NCBI GenBank assembly: GCA_015231925.1
Contig: JADGAQ010000011.1
Location: forward strand, 1 to 47,421
From: Magnetococcales bacterium
GTDB taxonomy: Bacteria > Pseudomonadota > Magnetococcia > Magnetococcales > JADGAQ01
Reading direction: 5' to 3'
DNA length: 47,421 nucleotides
Positions 8,919-17,634 of the stretch are shown piece after piece. The notes below the pieces were generated by a model, which ran no database searches, was not told where the DNA came from, and was given only the letters and a program-made list of their open reading frames with translations. Positions within the stretch are counted from its first letter, which is position 1; each line of letters opens with the position of its first letter. The position numbers and the translations under genes were made by a program.

Positions 8919-9644
8919 ATGCAAAAACGGGAAAAGCTCTACGAAGGCAAGGCCAAGGTTCTGTTCGCCACGGACGATCCCCATCGGGTCATCCAATACT
9001 TCAAGGATGACGCCACGGCGTTCAACGGGGAGAAGCGGGGCAGCATCGCCGACAAGGGGGTGGCCAACAACCTCATCGCCTCCCGCCTGATGACGGTGAT
9101 CGAGGCGGTGGGCATTCCGACCCACTTCGTGCAGCGGCTCGATGCCCGGGATCAACTGGTGCGCCGGGTGCGGATTCTGCCGGTGGAGGTGGTGGTGCGC
9201 AACCGGGTGGCTGGTTCCCTGGCCAAGCGGTTGGGACGGGAGGAGGGGGAGAGTCTGGCCCGGCCTCTGGTGGAGTTCTACTACAAGTCCGACGAGCTGG
9301 GCGATCCGTTGATCCTTCGGGAACACGCCGAGGCCTTCGGCTGGGCCACCCCGGCCCAACTCGACCGGCTGCTGGAAATGACCCGGCGCATCAACGATAT
9401 TTTGCGCGGTTTTTTTGCGAACATCGGTATCCAACTCGTTGATTACAAACTGGAATTCGGTGTGCCGAGCGACGGTTCCCACGAGCTGGTCCTGGCCGAC
9501 GAGATCTCCCCGGACACCTGTCGCCTGTGGGATATGGAAACGGGCATGAAACTGGACAAGGACCGCTTCCGCCGCGATTTGGGCGGTGTGGCTGAGGCTT
9601 ACCAGGAAGTGTTGCGTCGTATGGGCCTGCAACCGGCGGAGTAG
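8919..9644 (+). CDS. purC: Phosphoribosylaminoimidazole-succinocarboxamide synthase PurC
   Basis: SAICAR synthetase of purine biosynthesis, condensing CAIR with aspartate using ATP. 241 residues, the usual size of the stand-alone enzyme. Signatures are YEGKAKVLFATDDP at the N-terminus, FNGEKRGSIADKG, VEVVVRNRVAGS and LADEISPDTCRLWD. ATG 8919 gives the standard N-terminus (MQKREKLYEGKAKV). A TTG two codons upstream at 8913 is nearer to the GAGG at 8905-8908 and remains a possible alternative. purL follows after three bases, an unusual direct purC-purL junction with no purS or purQ between them. Confidence 0.95.
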   Translation: MQKREKLYEGKAKVLFATDDPHRVIQYFKDDATAFNGEKRGSIADKGVANNLIASRLMTVIEAVGIPTHFVQRLDARDQLVRRVRILPVEVVVRNRVAGSLAKRLGREEGESLARPLVEFYYKSDELGDPLILREHAEAFGWATPAQLDRLLEMTRRINDILRGFFANIGIQLVDYKLEFGVPSDGSHELVLADEISPDTCRLWDMETGMKLDKDRFRRDLGGVAEAYQEVLRRMGLQPAE

Positions 9645-9647
9645 CGG

Positions 9648-12600
9648 GTGAGCACGGACAATCGCCTCTTTGTGCTTCGGGAAGGTCCCCGGTCCCTCTC
9701 CGCCTTTCGCCTGGGGCGGCTGCGTCAGGCCGTGGGGGAGCTTCTGCCCCCGGAAGGCGGCCTGACCGGCCGCTTCATCCACCTGCTGCGCCTGGAGAGG
9801 GGGCTCTCCCCGGAGGAGGAGGCGACGCTGAGCCGCCTGTTGCATTACGGTCCCCGCGAGGAGGCCTGCGAAGAGCCGGTCTCCTTCTCCCTTTGGGTCA
9901 TGCCCCGTCCGGGAACCCGCTCCCCCTGGTCCACCAAGGCCACCGACATTCTGCAACGCTGCCACCTGCCGGTGGTGCGCATCGAACGGGGCAGTCGTTA
10001 CGACTTCTCCGGGGTGGCCGACAGCGCCGAATTCCGTCGCGAGGTGGCCGGTTTGCTGCACGACCGCATGACCCAGGTCGTGTTGCACGCCCCGGACTCG
10101 TTGAGCGAGCTGCTGGACGAGCGTCCTCCGGGGGTGTTGCGGCGCATTCCGCTGATGATCCACGGGGTCAAGGCCCTCAAGGAGGCGGATCGGGCCATGG
10201 GGCTGGCCCTGGCCGCCGACGAGATCGACTATCTGGTGGAGCATTACCGCCGTCTGGGGCGGGATCCCACGGATGTGGAACTCATGATGTTCGCCCAGGC
10301 CAATTCGGAACATTGCCGCCACAAGGTTTTCAACGCCGCCTGGATCCTGGAGGGGGAGGAGCGGACGGAGACCCTCTTCGGCATGATCCGGCACACCGAG
10401 GCGGTTTCGGGTCAGGGCACCATTCTGGCCTATCGGGACAACGCGGCCATCGTGGAAGGGGGGGAGGGCCACTGGTTCCATCCCGACGCGCGGGAGGGGC
10501 GCTATGCCGAGGTGGCCGACACCCAGCACCTGATCATCAAGGTGGAGACCCACAACCATCCCACGGCTATCTCTCCCTATCCGGGGGCGGCCACGGGATC
10601 GGGAGGGGAGATCCGCGACGAGGGGGCTACCGGACGCGGCTCCACGCCCAAAGCGGGTTTGTGCGGGTTTTCGGTGTCCAACCTTTGTCTGCCCCAGGCC
10701 CACCGGCCCTGGGAGGGGGATTACGGCAAGCCGGACCGCATCGCCTCCGCTCTGGAGATCATGATCGAAGGCCCCATCGGCGCGGCGGCCTTCAACAACG
10801 AATTCGGGCGGCCCAACCTGCTGGGCTACTTCCGCACCCTGGAGGCCTGGGTGGGCGGCGAAATGCGCGGCTATCACAAGCCCATCATGATCGCCGGAGG
10901 CATCGGGGCCATCTCCTCCCACGGGTTGGAAAAACTCCCCCTGCCCGAGGGGGCGCTGATCATTCAACTGGGCGGCGCGGGTCTGTTGATCGGGCTGGGC
11001 GGGGGGGCCGCCTCCTCCAAAACCAGCGGATCCTCTTCCGAAGCCCTCGACTTCTCCTCGGTGCAGCGCGACAACGCCGAAATGCAGCGCCGCTGTCAGG
11101 AGGTGATCAACCGCTGCTGGCAGGCGGGGGAGACCAACCCCATCCTGTCGATCCACGACGTTGGCGCGGGCGGACTGGCCAACGCGGTGCCCGAACTGGT
11201 GCATGGCGGGGGCGTCGGGGCCCGGCTGGAGCTGCGGGATATCCCGGTGGACGACACCGGCATGTCGCCCATGGAGATCTGGTGCAACGAGTCCCAGGAA
11301 CGCTATGTGCTGGCCATCACCCCGGAGCGACTTGGCGACTTCGAAAGGCTGTGCCGCCGGGAGCGCTGTCCCTTTCACGTCATCGGGACCGCCACCCGTG
11401 AAAAACGCCTGGTGCTGACGGATCGTCTGACCAAAACCCGCCCCATCGACATGGACCTGGAGATTCTGCTGGGCAAACCGCCGCGCATGACGCGCCGGGC
11501 CACCCACCGCAAGGTGCCCCTGCCGCCGGTGATCCTGGACGGCATCGAACTGGGCGAGGCCGTGCGCCGGGTGTTGCAACTGCCGTCGGTGGCGGCCAAA
11601 CACTTCCTGATCACCATCGGGGACCGCAGTGTCACCGGTCTGGTCTCGCGGGATCAGATGGTGGGGCCCTGGCAGGTTCCGGTGGCGGATGCGGCGGTGA
11701 CGGCCCGCGCCTATCGGGGATACGAGGGCGAGGCCATGGCCATGGGCGAACGCACCCCGGTGGCCCTGGTGGATGCAGCCGCTTCGGGGCGGCTGGCAGT
11801 GGGCGAGGCCTTGACCAATCTGGTGGCCGCGGACGTGACCGATCTGTCGCGGGTCAAACTCTCCGCCAACTGGATGGCCCCGGTGGGCCATCCGGGGGAG
11901 GACGCCAACCTGTTCGACACCGTTCGGGCGGTGGGAATGGAGTTGTGCCCCGCTTTGGGCATCGGCATTCCCGTGGGCAAGGACTCCCTCTCCATGAAAA
12001 CCGTCTGGCAGGAGCAGGGGCGGGAGAGGTCGGTCACCGCGCCCCTCTCCCTCATCGTCTCGGCCTTCGCCCCGGTGCGGGATATCCGCCGCACTCTGAC
12101 GCCCCAACTGCGCGTCGAGCCGGACTCCCTGCTGGTGCTGGTCGATCTGGGCATGGGACGCAACCGTCTCGGCGGTTCGGCCCTCTCCCAGGTACACGGT
12201 CTGGTGGGCGGCACCCCGCCGGATCTGGACGATCCCGGTCGTCTGAAGGCCTTCTTCGCCGGAGTGCGGCAACTGGCGCGGGAGGGATTGATCCGCAGTT
12301 ATCACGACCGCTCCGACGGTGGCCTGCTGGCCACCCTCTGCGAAATGGCCTTCGCCGGTCACGCGGGTTTCCGCGTGGAGCTGGAACCCCTGGGAGCCAA
12401 TCCCCTGGAGGTGCTTTTCGCCGAGGAACTGGGGGCGGTGCTGCAGATTCCCGCTTCCGCCTGGACCCGTGTGGCCAGGGTTCTTTCCGCAGCGGGGTCA
12501 CTGCATCGCCTTGGCGCCCCGGAGGCCGGAGACCGGTTGCACTTCACCTGGAGGGGCGCGACGCTGCTGGACGAAGACCGGGTGGATCTGCAACGCCTCT

Positions 12601-13535
12601 GGATGGAGACGACCTGGCATCTGCAAAGCCTGCGGGATAACCCCGAGTGCGCCAGGGAAGAGTACGACGCCCTGCTGGACCGCGCCGACCCCGGTCTGTC
12701 GGCCCGGTTGAGCTTCGACCCCGCCGAGGATATCACCGCGCCGTTCATCGGCAGCGGGGTTCGTCCCAAAGTGGCCATTCTGCGCGAGCAGGGGGTCAAC
12801 GGTCATGTGGAGATGGCGGCCGCTTTCGACCGGGCCGGGTTCGACGCGGTGGACTGCACCATGAGCGATGTACGGGACGGGGCCCGCGACCTGAGCCATT
12901 TTCAGGGCCTGGTCGCCTGCGGAGGCTTCTCCTTCGGCGATGTGCTGGGCGCGGGCGAGGGCTGGGCCAAATCGATCCTTTTCGACCCCCGGTTGCGGGA
13001 GCGTTTCCTGGACTTCTTCGCCCGTGGCGACACTTTTGCCCTGGGGGTGTGCAACGGCTGCCAGATGATGTCCAATCTGAAAGAGGTCATTCCCGGCGCC
13101 GCCGAGTGGCCCCGTTTCGTGCGCAACGTCTCCGAGCAGTTCGAAGCGCGGCTGGTCATGGTCGAGGTGCAGCCTACGCCGTCGATCTTTTTCCGGGACA
13201 TGGCCGGCTCCCGTCTGCCCATCGTCTGCTCCCACGGCGAAGGACGGGCCGAATTCGCTTCCGACGGGGCGGACGAATCGTTGCGCCGGGCCGGGTTGGT
13301 GCCGTTGCGCTACGTGGACAACCACGGGCGGGAGGCGCGCCGTTATCCGGCCAATCCGAACGGCTCTCCGGGCGGACTGGCCGCCGTGACCAGCCCCGAC
13401 GGGCGCGTCACCATCATGATGCCCCATCCGGAACGGGTGTTCCGCACCTGCCAGCTCTCCTGGCATCCGGAGGAGTGGGGCGAGGAGAGCCCCTGGTTGA
13501 GACTGTTCCGCAATGCCCGATCCTGGCTGAAATGA
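9648..13535 (+). CDS. purL: Phosphoribosylformylglycinamidine synthase PurL, single-chain form
   Basis: FGAM synthase converting FGAR and glutamine to FGAM in purine synthesis. At 1295 residues it is the full-length form carrying the PurS-like, synthetase and glutaminase parts in one chain. Visible features are FAQANSEHCRHKVFNA, KVETHNHPTAISPYPGAATG, SIHDVGAGGLANAVPE and IPVGKDSLSMKT. The C-terminal class I amidotransferase has nucleophile Cys1135 in LGVCNGCQMM and His1260/Glu1262 in MMPHPERVFR. GTG 9648 is the start, with GGAG just upstream inside the purC end. The single-chain form is typical of gamma- and betaproteobacteria; many alphaproteobacteria use separate PurS, PurQ and PurL. Confidence 0.97.
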   Translation: MSTDNRLFVLREGPRSLSAFRLGRLRQAVGELLPPEGGLTGRFIHLLRLERGLSPEEEATLSRLLHYGPREEACEEPVSFSLWVMPRPGTRSPWSTKATDILQRCHLPVVRIERGSRYDFSGVADSAEFRREVAGLLHDRMTQVVLHAPDSLSELLDERPPGVLRRIPLMIHGVKALKEADRAMGLALAADEIDYLVEHYRRLGRDPTDVELMMFAQANSEHCRHKVFNAAWILEGEERTETLFGMIRHTEAVSGQGTILAYRDNAAIVEGGEGHWFHPDAREGRYAEVADTQHLIIKVETHNHPTAISPYPGAATGSGGEIRDEGATGRGSTPKAGLCGFSVSNLCLPQAHRPWEGDYGKPDRIASALEIMIEGPIGAAAFNNEFGRPNLLGYFRTLEAWVGGEMRGYHKPIMIAGGIGAISSHGLEKLPLPEGALIIQLGGAGLLIGLGGGAASSKTSGSSSEALDFSSVQRDNAEMQRRCQEVINRCWQAGETNPILSIHDVGAGGLANAVPELVHGGGVGARLELRDIPVDDTGMSPMEIWCNESQERYVLAITPERLGDFERLCRRERCPFHVIGTATREKRLVLTDRLTKTRPIDMDLEILLGKPPRMTRRATHRKVPLPPVILDGIELGEAVRRVLQLPSVAAKHFLITIGDRSVTGLVSRDQMVGPWQVPVADAAVTARAYRGYEGEAMAMGERTPVALVDAAASGRLAVGEALTNLVAADVTDLSRVKLSANWMAPVGHPGEDANLFDTVRAVGMELCPALGIGIPVGKDSLSMKTVWQEQGRERSVTAPLSLIVSAFAPVRDIRRTLTPQLRVEPDSLLVLVDLGMGRNRLGGSALSQVHGLVGGTPPDLDDPGRLKAFFAGVRQLAREGLIRSYHDRSDGGLLATLCEMAFAGHAGFRVELEPLGANPLEVLFAEELGAVLQIPASAWTRVARVLSAAGSLHRLGAPEAGDRLHFTWRGATLLDEDRVDLQRLWMETTWHLQSLRDNPECAREEYDALLDRADPGLSARLSFDPAEDITAPFIGSGVRPKVAILREQGVNGHVEMAAAFDRAGFDAVDCTMSDVRDGARDLSHFQGLVACGGFSFGDVLGAGEGWAKSILFDPRLRERFLDFFARGDTFALGVCNGCQMMSNLKEVIPGAAEWPRFVRNVSEQFEARLVMVEVQPTPSIFFRDMAGSRLPIVCSHGEGRAEFASDGADESLRRAGLVPLRYVDNHGREARRYPANPNGSPGGLAAVTSPDGRVTIMMPHPERVFRTCQLSWHPEEWGEESPWLRLFRNARSWLK

Positions 13536-13548
13536 GAGGGAGCAAGAC

Positions 13549-14346
13549 ATGACGGACGATTTCGGGGAGGAGTTGGAGGAGACGGCCCTGCCGGAAGAAG
13601 AGCCGAAAGGGGCGGGTTCGAAGGCAATGGTGATCCGGCTCGTCATCCTGGTCGTGCTGGTGATCGTCCTGGGAGTCGGGGGCTATTTTCTCTACAAAAA
13701 GATGAAAGCTCCGGATCCGGCCAAGCTGGAACGGGCGGCGGCTCTGGAAAAGGCGGCCAAAAAGGATCCCTGGATCGATCTGATGGGGGATCTCCAGAAG
13801 CAGGGCAAGATTCTGGCTCCGGTCCCTGTCGAGGACAAGCCGTCGGGAGGCGGTCCCGAAGTCGGGGCCAATCGGCCCAAGGAGAATCCACTGATCTGGG
13901 TGGATGAGCTGAAGCTGGACAAATCCCCCCAGGATGAACGGGTTCTGTCGATCCACCTGATCAACCTCTCGCCCGAAACCCTGCAGGATGCTCTGGTGGA
14001 GTTCACCTTCCGCAACGCCCGCAAGGAGGTGGTGGCGAAGCGCGTGGTCAATCCGCTGGTGGTAACGGGGAGTTTCAACGGGGATCTGGTGCGTCCCCTG
14101 AACAGCGGCAAGGCGCGGCGTTTCCTGCTCAGCCTGCACGGCATTCCGGAAAACCTCACCGCGCTTCCGGAATGGAAGGTGGTGCGGCACGCCGCGACGC
14201 TTTCCACCGAGGCGCGTCCCGCCGGATCGGCGGAGGAGGGGGAGGAGGATCTCTCCTTCGGCAAGACGTCAGTGGCGGCGGCTCCGGCCCCGGCCAGACC
14301 GGCTGCGGGAAAAAGGGAGTCCAAACCCCCTTCGGCGGCGCATTGA
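13549..14346 (+). CDS. Unknown membrane-anchored protein with C-terminal beta-rich domain
   Basis: 265-residue protein I do not recognise. An acidic cytoplasmic N-terminus (residues 1-25) is followed by one membrane helix at about 27-49 (MVIRLVILVVLVIVLGVGGY), a charged linker, and a domain at about 115-205. Segments there such as VLSIHLINLSPETLQDALVEF resemble the Ig-like folds of FxLYD or DUF3426-type domains in pattern only. The C-terminus is low-complexity, rich in Ala and Pro. The gene has a strong GAGGGAG ribosome site, starts 13 bases after purL and ends 13 bases before the Maf gene, so it is likely part of the same transcript. Topology suggests the domain faces the periplasm. Confidence 0.75.
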   Translation: MTDDFGEELEETALPEEEPKGAGSKAMVIRLVILVVLVIVLGVGGYFLYKKMKAPDPAKLERAAALEKAAKKDPWIDLMGDLQKQGKILAPVPVEDKPSGGGPEVGANRPKENPLIWVDELKLDKSPQDERVLSIHLINLSPETLQDALVEFTFRNARKEVVAKRVVNPLVVTGSFNGDLVRPLNSGKARRFLLSLHGIPENLTALPEWKVVRHAATLSTEARPAGSAEEGEEDLSFGKTSVAAAPAPARPAAGKRESKPPSAAH

Positions 14347-14359
14347 GAGGGGGAGGACC

Positions 14360-14944
14360 ATGAGACCGCCGACGCTGGTTCTGGCTTCGACCTCGATCTA
14401 TCGCCGGCAGATGCTGGAACGGTTGCAGGTGGATTTTCTCACCGATGCGCCACCGGTTGCGGAGCATGCGGTTCCGGGGGAGACCCCCCTGGCGCTGGTG
14501 ACGCGCCTGGCCCGGGAGAAGGCGGGCTCCCTGGCGGAAAAATACCCGAACGCCCTGATCATCGGCGGGGATCAGGTGGCCGCCCTGGGGGAGCGCATCC
14601 TGGGTAAGCCGGAATCCCCGGAGCAGGCCCGGGAGCAGCTTCGACAGGCTTCCGGACATGCCCTGGTCTTTCTCTCCGGGTTGTGTCTGTACAACAGCGC
14701 CAAAAGCGCCTGGCAAGTGGAGGTCGTGCCCTTTACGGTCCATTTCCGCTCCCTGGACGAGGCGACCATCGACCGTTATCTGCAGCGTGACCAGCCGTTC
14801 GATTGCGCCGGGAGTTTCCGCTCCGAGGGTTTGGGGGTGGCGCTGTGCGAGCGCATGGAAGGGGAGGATCCGACCTCGCTTCTGGGTTTGCCGCTCATCG
14901 CCTTGTGTCGCATGATGCGACACGAAGGCTATCCGATTCCATAA
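14360..14944 (+). CDS. yceF: Maf-family nucleotide pyrophosphatase, YceF type
   Basis: 194-residue Maf protein. These house-cleaning pyrophosphatases hydrolyse non-canonical nucleoside triphosphates, and the YceF branch prefers m7GTP. The N-terminal LASTSIYRRQML is the Maf signature. GGDQVAAL and the YceF-like stretch CAGSFRSEGLGVAL with PTSLLGLPLI support the YceF branch rather than the dTTP/UTP-specific YhdE branch. The ribosome site GAGGGGGAGG is just upstream of ATG 14360. It sits between the unknown anchored protein and a rhodanese gene, all on the same strand with short gaps. The m7GTP preference comes from the family and is not shown by the sequence itself. Confidence 0.9.
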   Translation: MRPPTLVLASTSIYRRQMLERLQVDFLTDAPPVAEHAVPGETPLALVTRLAREKAGSLAEKYPNALIIGGDQVAALGERILGKPESPEQAREQLRQASGHALVFLSGLCLYNSAKSAWQVEVVPFTVHFRSLDEATIDRYLQRDQPFDCAGSFRSEGLGVALCERMEGEDPTSLLGLPLIALCRMMRHEGYPIP

Positions 14945-14962
14945 ACTCAAGCTGAGGGAAAC

Positions 14963-15814
14963 ATGGCGCAGTCGACGACGCTGGGAGGGCCGGAGGGGGA
15001 ACGTTTCGTTTCGGGGGAGTGGCTGCAGGCCAATCTGCAACGGGAGGATCTGCGCCTTGTTCAGGCGGGAGGGGAGTCCTACTATCCCCAACTGCACATT
15101 CCGGGGGCGGCGCTGATGATGCCGAGGGAGATCCTGACGGAGCGGGACGGCGTGCCGGGCATGCGGGAGAGGCCGGAGGTGCTGCGGGCTCTCTTCGGAC
15201 GCCTGGGTATCCGCGAGGAGAGCCGGGTGGTGGTTTACGACGCGGCGGGCGGTCTGGATGCCAGCCGACTGGTATGGACCCTGGCTTCCATGGGTCATGA
15301 GCGGGCGGCGGTGCTGGATGGCGGCATGAACATCTGGTATACGGAGAAGCGTCCGGTAACGGGCGGCCCCGAGACCATTCCCCCGGTCGGGTTCACGCCT
15401 CGGGAGAACCCGGAACTTCTGGCTTCCATGGAGGAGGTTCTCCGGTTGGCGGAGCAGGGGGGGGAGACCCTTCTTCTCGATACCCGCAGTTCCGGGGAGT
15501 ATACGGGAAACCTGATGCGGGGCCCCAGGGGCCATATTCCGGGAGCGCTTCATCTGGATTGGACGGAGTCCATGGTGGATGCCAAAAACCCGCGCCTGAA
15601 AAGCCGCGAGGCGTTGCTGGCGCGCCTGGCTCAGGTCGGGCTGAGGGAGGCTTCCCAGGAGGTGATTCTCTATTGTCAAACGGCGCACCGGGCCTCCCAA
15701 ACCTGGGTATTGCTGCGCCATCTGGGATTTTCCCGTGTGAAGCTCTATGACGGCTCGATGGCCGAGTGGGTTCTGCGCCAATTACCGCTGATTGCCGGAG
15801 AGAGTCCTCGCTGA
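14963..15814 (+). CDS. Two-domain rhodanese sulfurtransferase
   Basis: 283-residue protein with two rhodanese domains. The N-terminal, catalytically silent domain spans about residues 12-135 (DLRLVQAGGESYYPQLHIPG; VVVYDAAGGLDASRLVW). The C-terminal catalytic domain spans about 155-280 (LLLDTRSSGEYTG; HIPGALHLDW). The active-site loop reads CQTAHRAS, which carries the catalytic cysteine but lacks the CG-S/T-G-V-T loop of mercaptopyruvate sulfurtransferase. A thiosulfate-type or other sulfur donor is therefore more likely than mercaptopyruvate. A GAGGG site precedes ATG 14963. Its product may supply sulfur for tRNA or cofactor thiolation, but nothing adjacent settles this. Confidence 0.87.
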   Translation: MAQSTTLGGPEGERFVSGEWLQANLQREDLRLVQAGGESYYPQLHIPGAALMMPREILTERDGVPGMRERPEVLRALFGRLGIREESRVVVYDAAGGLDASRLVWTLASMGHERAAVLDGGMNIWYTEKRPVTGGPETIPPVGFTPRENPELLASMEEVLRLAEQGGETLLLDTRSSGEYTGNLMRGPRGHIPGALHLDWTESMVDAKNPRLKSREALLARLAQVGLREASQEVILYCQTAHRASQTWVLLRHLGFSRVKLYDGSMAEWVLRQLPLIAGESPR

Positions 15815-15847
15815 GAGGGTTTCGTCGTCCGGAGAGGGGAGTGACCG

Positions 15848-17203
15848 GTGTTCGATGCACTGAGTGAACGTCTGGAGACGGTATTCAAAAAGCTGCGGGG
15901 CATGGGCAGCCTGACGGAAGAGAACATTCGCGAGGCCATGCGCGAGGTGCGCATAGCCCTTCTGGAAGCGGACGTTCATCTGGAGGTGGTCAAGTCCTTC
16001 ATCGCGGCGGTGCGCGAAAAGGCCGTTGGAGTGGAGGTGCTCAACTCCCTGACGCCGGGCCAGCAGGTGATCAAGATCGTTTACGACGAACTGGTCACCA
16101 TCATGGGGGAGGCCAACGAACGGCTGAAACTGGCGGTTCAGCCCCCGGCGGTGATCATGATGGTGGGTCTTCAGGGTTCGGGCAAGACCACCACCTCGGG
16201 TAAGCTGGCCAAGCGCATGCTGCAACGGGAGAAGAAGCGCACCCTGCTGGCCTCGCTGGATGTCTACCGTCCGGCGGCCATGGAGCAGTTGCGCACGGTG
16301 GGTCGTCAGGCGGGCGTCGACGTTCTGCCCACCACCCCCCAGGAGAAACCGCGGGATATCGCGCTGCGAGCCCTGGACGCGGCGCGGAAAGGGGGGTTCG
16401 ACTGCCTGATTCTCGATACCGCCGGGCGGTTGCATGTTGACGAGGCGCTGATGACCGAGCTGGTGACGGTCAAGGAGGCGGTCCATCCGGCGGAGATTCT
16501 GCTGGTGGCGGACTCTATGACCGGCCAGGATGCGGTGACGGTGTCGCAGCGTTTCAACAGCACCCTCGATCTCACCGGGGTGATTCTGACCAAGAGCGAC
16601 GGCGACGCCCGGGGCGGCGCGGCGCTTTCCATCCGGCACGTCACGGGCAAGCCGATCAAGTTCCTGGGTACGGGCGAGGCCCTGGAGGCCCTGGAGCCCT
16701 TCCATCCGGATCGCATGGCCTCCCGCATTCTGGGCATGGGGGATGTGTTGACCCTGGTGGAAACCGCCATGGAGAAGGTGGATCTCCAGGAGGCGGCCAG
16801 GCTGCAGGAGAAGCTGGAGAAGACCGACTTCACCCTGGCCGACTTTCTCGACCAGATGCGCCAGATTCGCAAGATGGGTCCCATCGGGGATCTGGTCAAA
16901 ATGATTCCCGGAGCCCGCAAGCTGCTCCAGGAGCGGCAGACCGACGTGGACGAGAAGCAGATGAAGCGGGTGGAGGCCATCATTCTCTCCATGACGCCCG
17001 AGGAGCGGCGTCGCCACCAGATTCTCAACGCCTCCCGCAAGAAGCGCATCGCCAAGGGTTCGGGAACCTCGGTGCAGGAGATCAACCAGCTGCTGCTGCA
17101 GTTCGCCCAGACCCAGAAGATGATGAAACGCATGACCCGCCTGGGGCCGGCGGGGATGAAGCGGGGAGGCCTGGGGGCCTTGTTCGGCAGGGGGATGCGG
17201 TAG
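15848..17203 (+). CDS. ffh: Signal recognition particle protein Ffh
   Basis: GTPase subunit of the bacterial signal recognition particle, which binds signal sequences together with 4.5S RNA and docks with FtsY. 451 residues in the order N domain (1-90), G domain with P-loop GLQGSGKTTTSGKLA near residue 107, DTAGRLHVDEAL, TKSDGDARGG and the methionine-rich M domain. The C-terminal tail carries the Met/Gly/Arg cluster around KMMKRMTRLGPAGMKRGG. The start is GTG 15848 with GGGGAG seven to twelve bases upstream. It precedes rpsP by 178 bp, which contain a separate promoter, so the ribosomal genes need not depend on ffh transcription. No 4.5S RNA gene was recognised in this window. Confidence 0.97.
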   Translation: MFDALSERLETVFKKLRGMGSLTEENIREAMREVRIALLEADVHLEVVKSFIAAVREKAVGVEVLNSLTPGQQVIKIVYDELVTIMGEANERLKLAVQPPAVIMMVGLQGSGKTTTSGKLAKRMLQREKKRTLLASLDVYRPAAMEQLRTVGRQAGVDVLPTTPQEKPRDIALRALDAARKGGFDCLILDTAGRLHVDEALMTELVTVKEAVHPAEILLVADSMTGQDAVTVSQRFNSTLDLTGVILTKSDGDARGGAALSIRHVTGKPIKFLGTGEALEALEPFHPDRMASRILGMGDVLTLVETAMEKVDLQEAARLQEKLEKTDFTLADFLDQMRQIRKMGPIGDLVKMIPGARKLLQERQTDVDEKQMKRVEAIILSMTPEERRRHQILNASRKKRIAKGSGTSVQEINQLLLQFAQTQKMMKRMTRLGPAGMKRGGLGALFGRGMR

Positions 17204-17247
17204 GGAGGGGCTTCGGGCCGGGTCATGGGGGTTTTTGGCAGGAACTC

Positions 17248-17275
17248 TTGACTGGCGGCGGAACATCAGTAAAAT
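17248..17275 (+). promoter_or_regulatory. Sigma-70-type promoter for rpsP-rimM-trmD-rplS
   Basis: TTGACT at 17248-17253 and TAAAAT at 17270-17275 are separated by 16 bases and lie about 105 bp before the rpsP start. Both boxes match the sigma-70 consensus at five of six positions. It is the only strong promoter-like pair in the ffh-rpsP gap. Confidence 0.6.
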
Positions 17276-17381
17276 AAACTGCTTTTTTCCGGTAAGGAGA
17301 GTCGAGGACGGGCCGATGGTTCGGAACGTTCGGCTGAAGCCGGGGACTCCACACTGAGGAAGACAGAGGAAGAGGGGCATC

Positions 17382-17633
17382 ATGGCAGTCAGGATTCGGT
17401 TGCAACGGCGTGGATCGAAGAAGCGTCCGGTTTATGCGGTGGTGGTGGCGGATCAACGTATGCCGCGTGACGGGCGCTTTCTGGAAAAGGTCGGGGTTTA
17501 CGATCCCCGCAAGGAGGCCGACAAGCTGGCCCTCGAACTGGAGCGCGTGACCCATTGGGTCAAACAGGGAGCCCAGCCCTCCGAAGGACTGGCCGCTCTC
17601 CTGAAGAGAGAGTCCATCTCCCTGGCCGGTTAG
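17382..17633 (+). CDS. rpsP: 30S ribosomal protein S16
   Basis: 83-residue ribosomal protein S16 of the small subunit. The N-terminus MAVRIRLQRRGSKKRPVY and the stretch RDGRFLEKVGVYDP are diagnostic. An AAGAGGGG site precedes ATG 17382. It leads the classic rpsP-rimM-trmD-rplS operon: rimM begins one base after its TAG stop, suggesting coupled translation. No anomalies in length or sequence. Confidence 0.98.
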   Translation: MAVRIRLQRRGSKKRPVYAVVVADQRMPRDGRFLEKVGVYDPRKEADKLALELERVTHWVKQGAQPSEGLAALLKRESISLAG

Positions 17634-17634
17634 C

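Noticed and set aside
8889-12362. Very long open frame (over 1100 codons) antisense to purC and purL
   Set aside because: It mirrors the codon structure of the GC-rich purL gene, has low-complexity Gly/His/Gln-rich sequence, no ribosome site and no recognisable domain.
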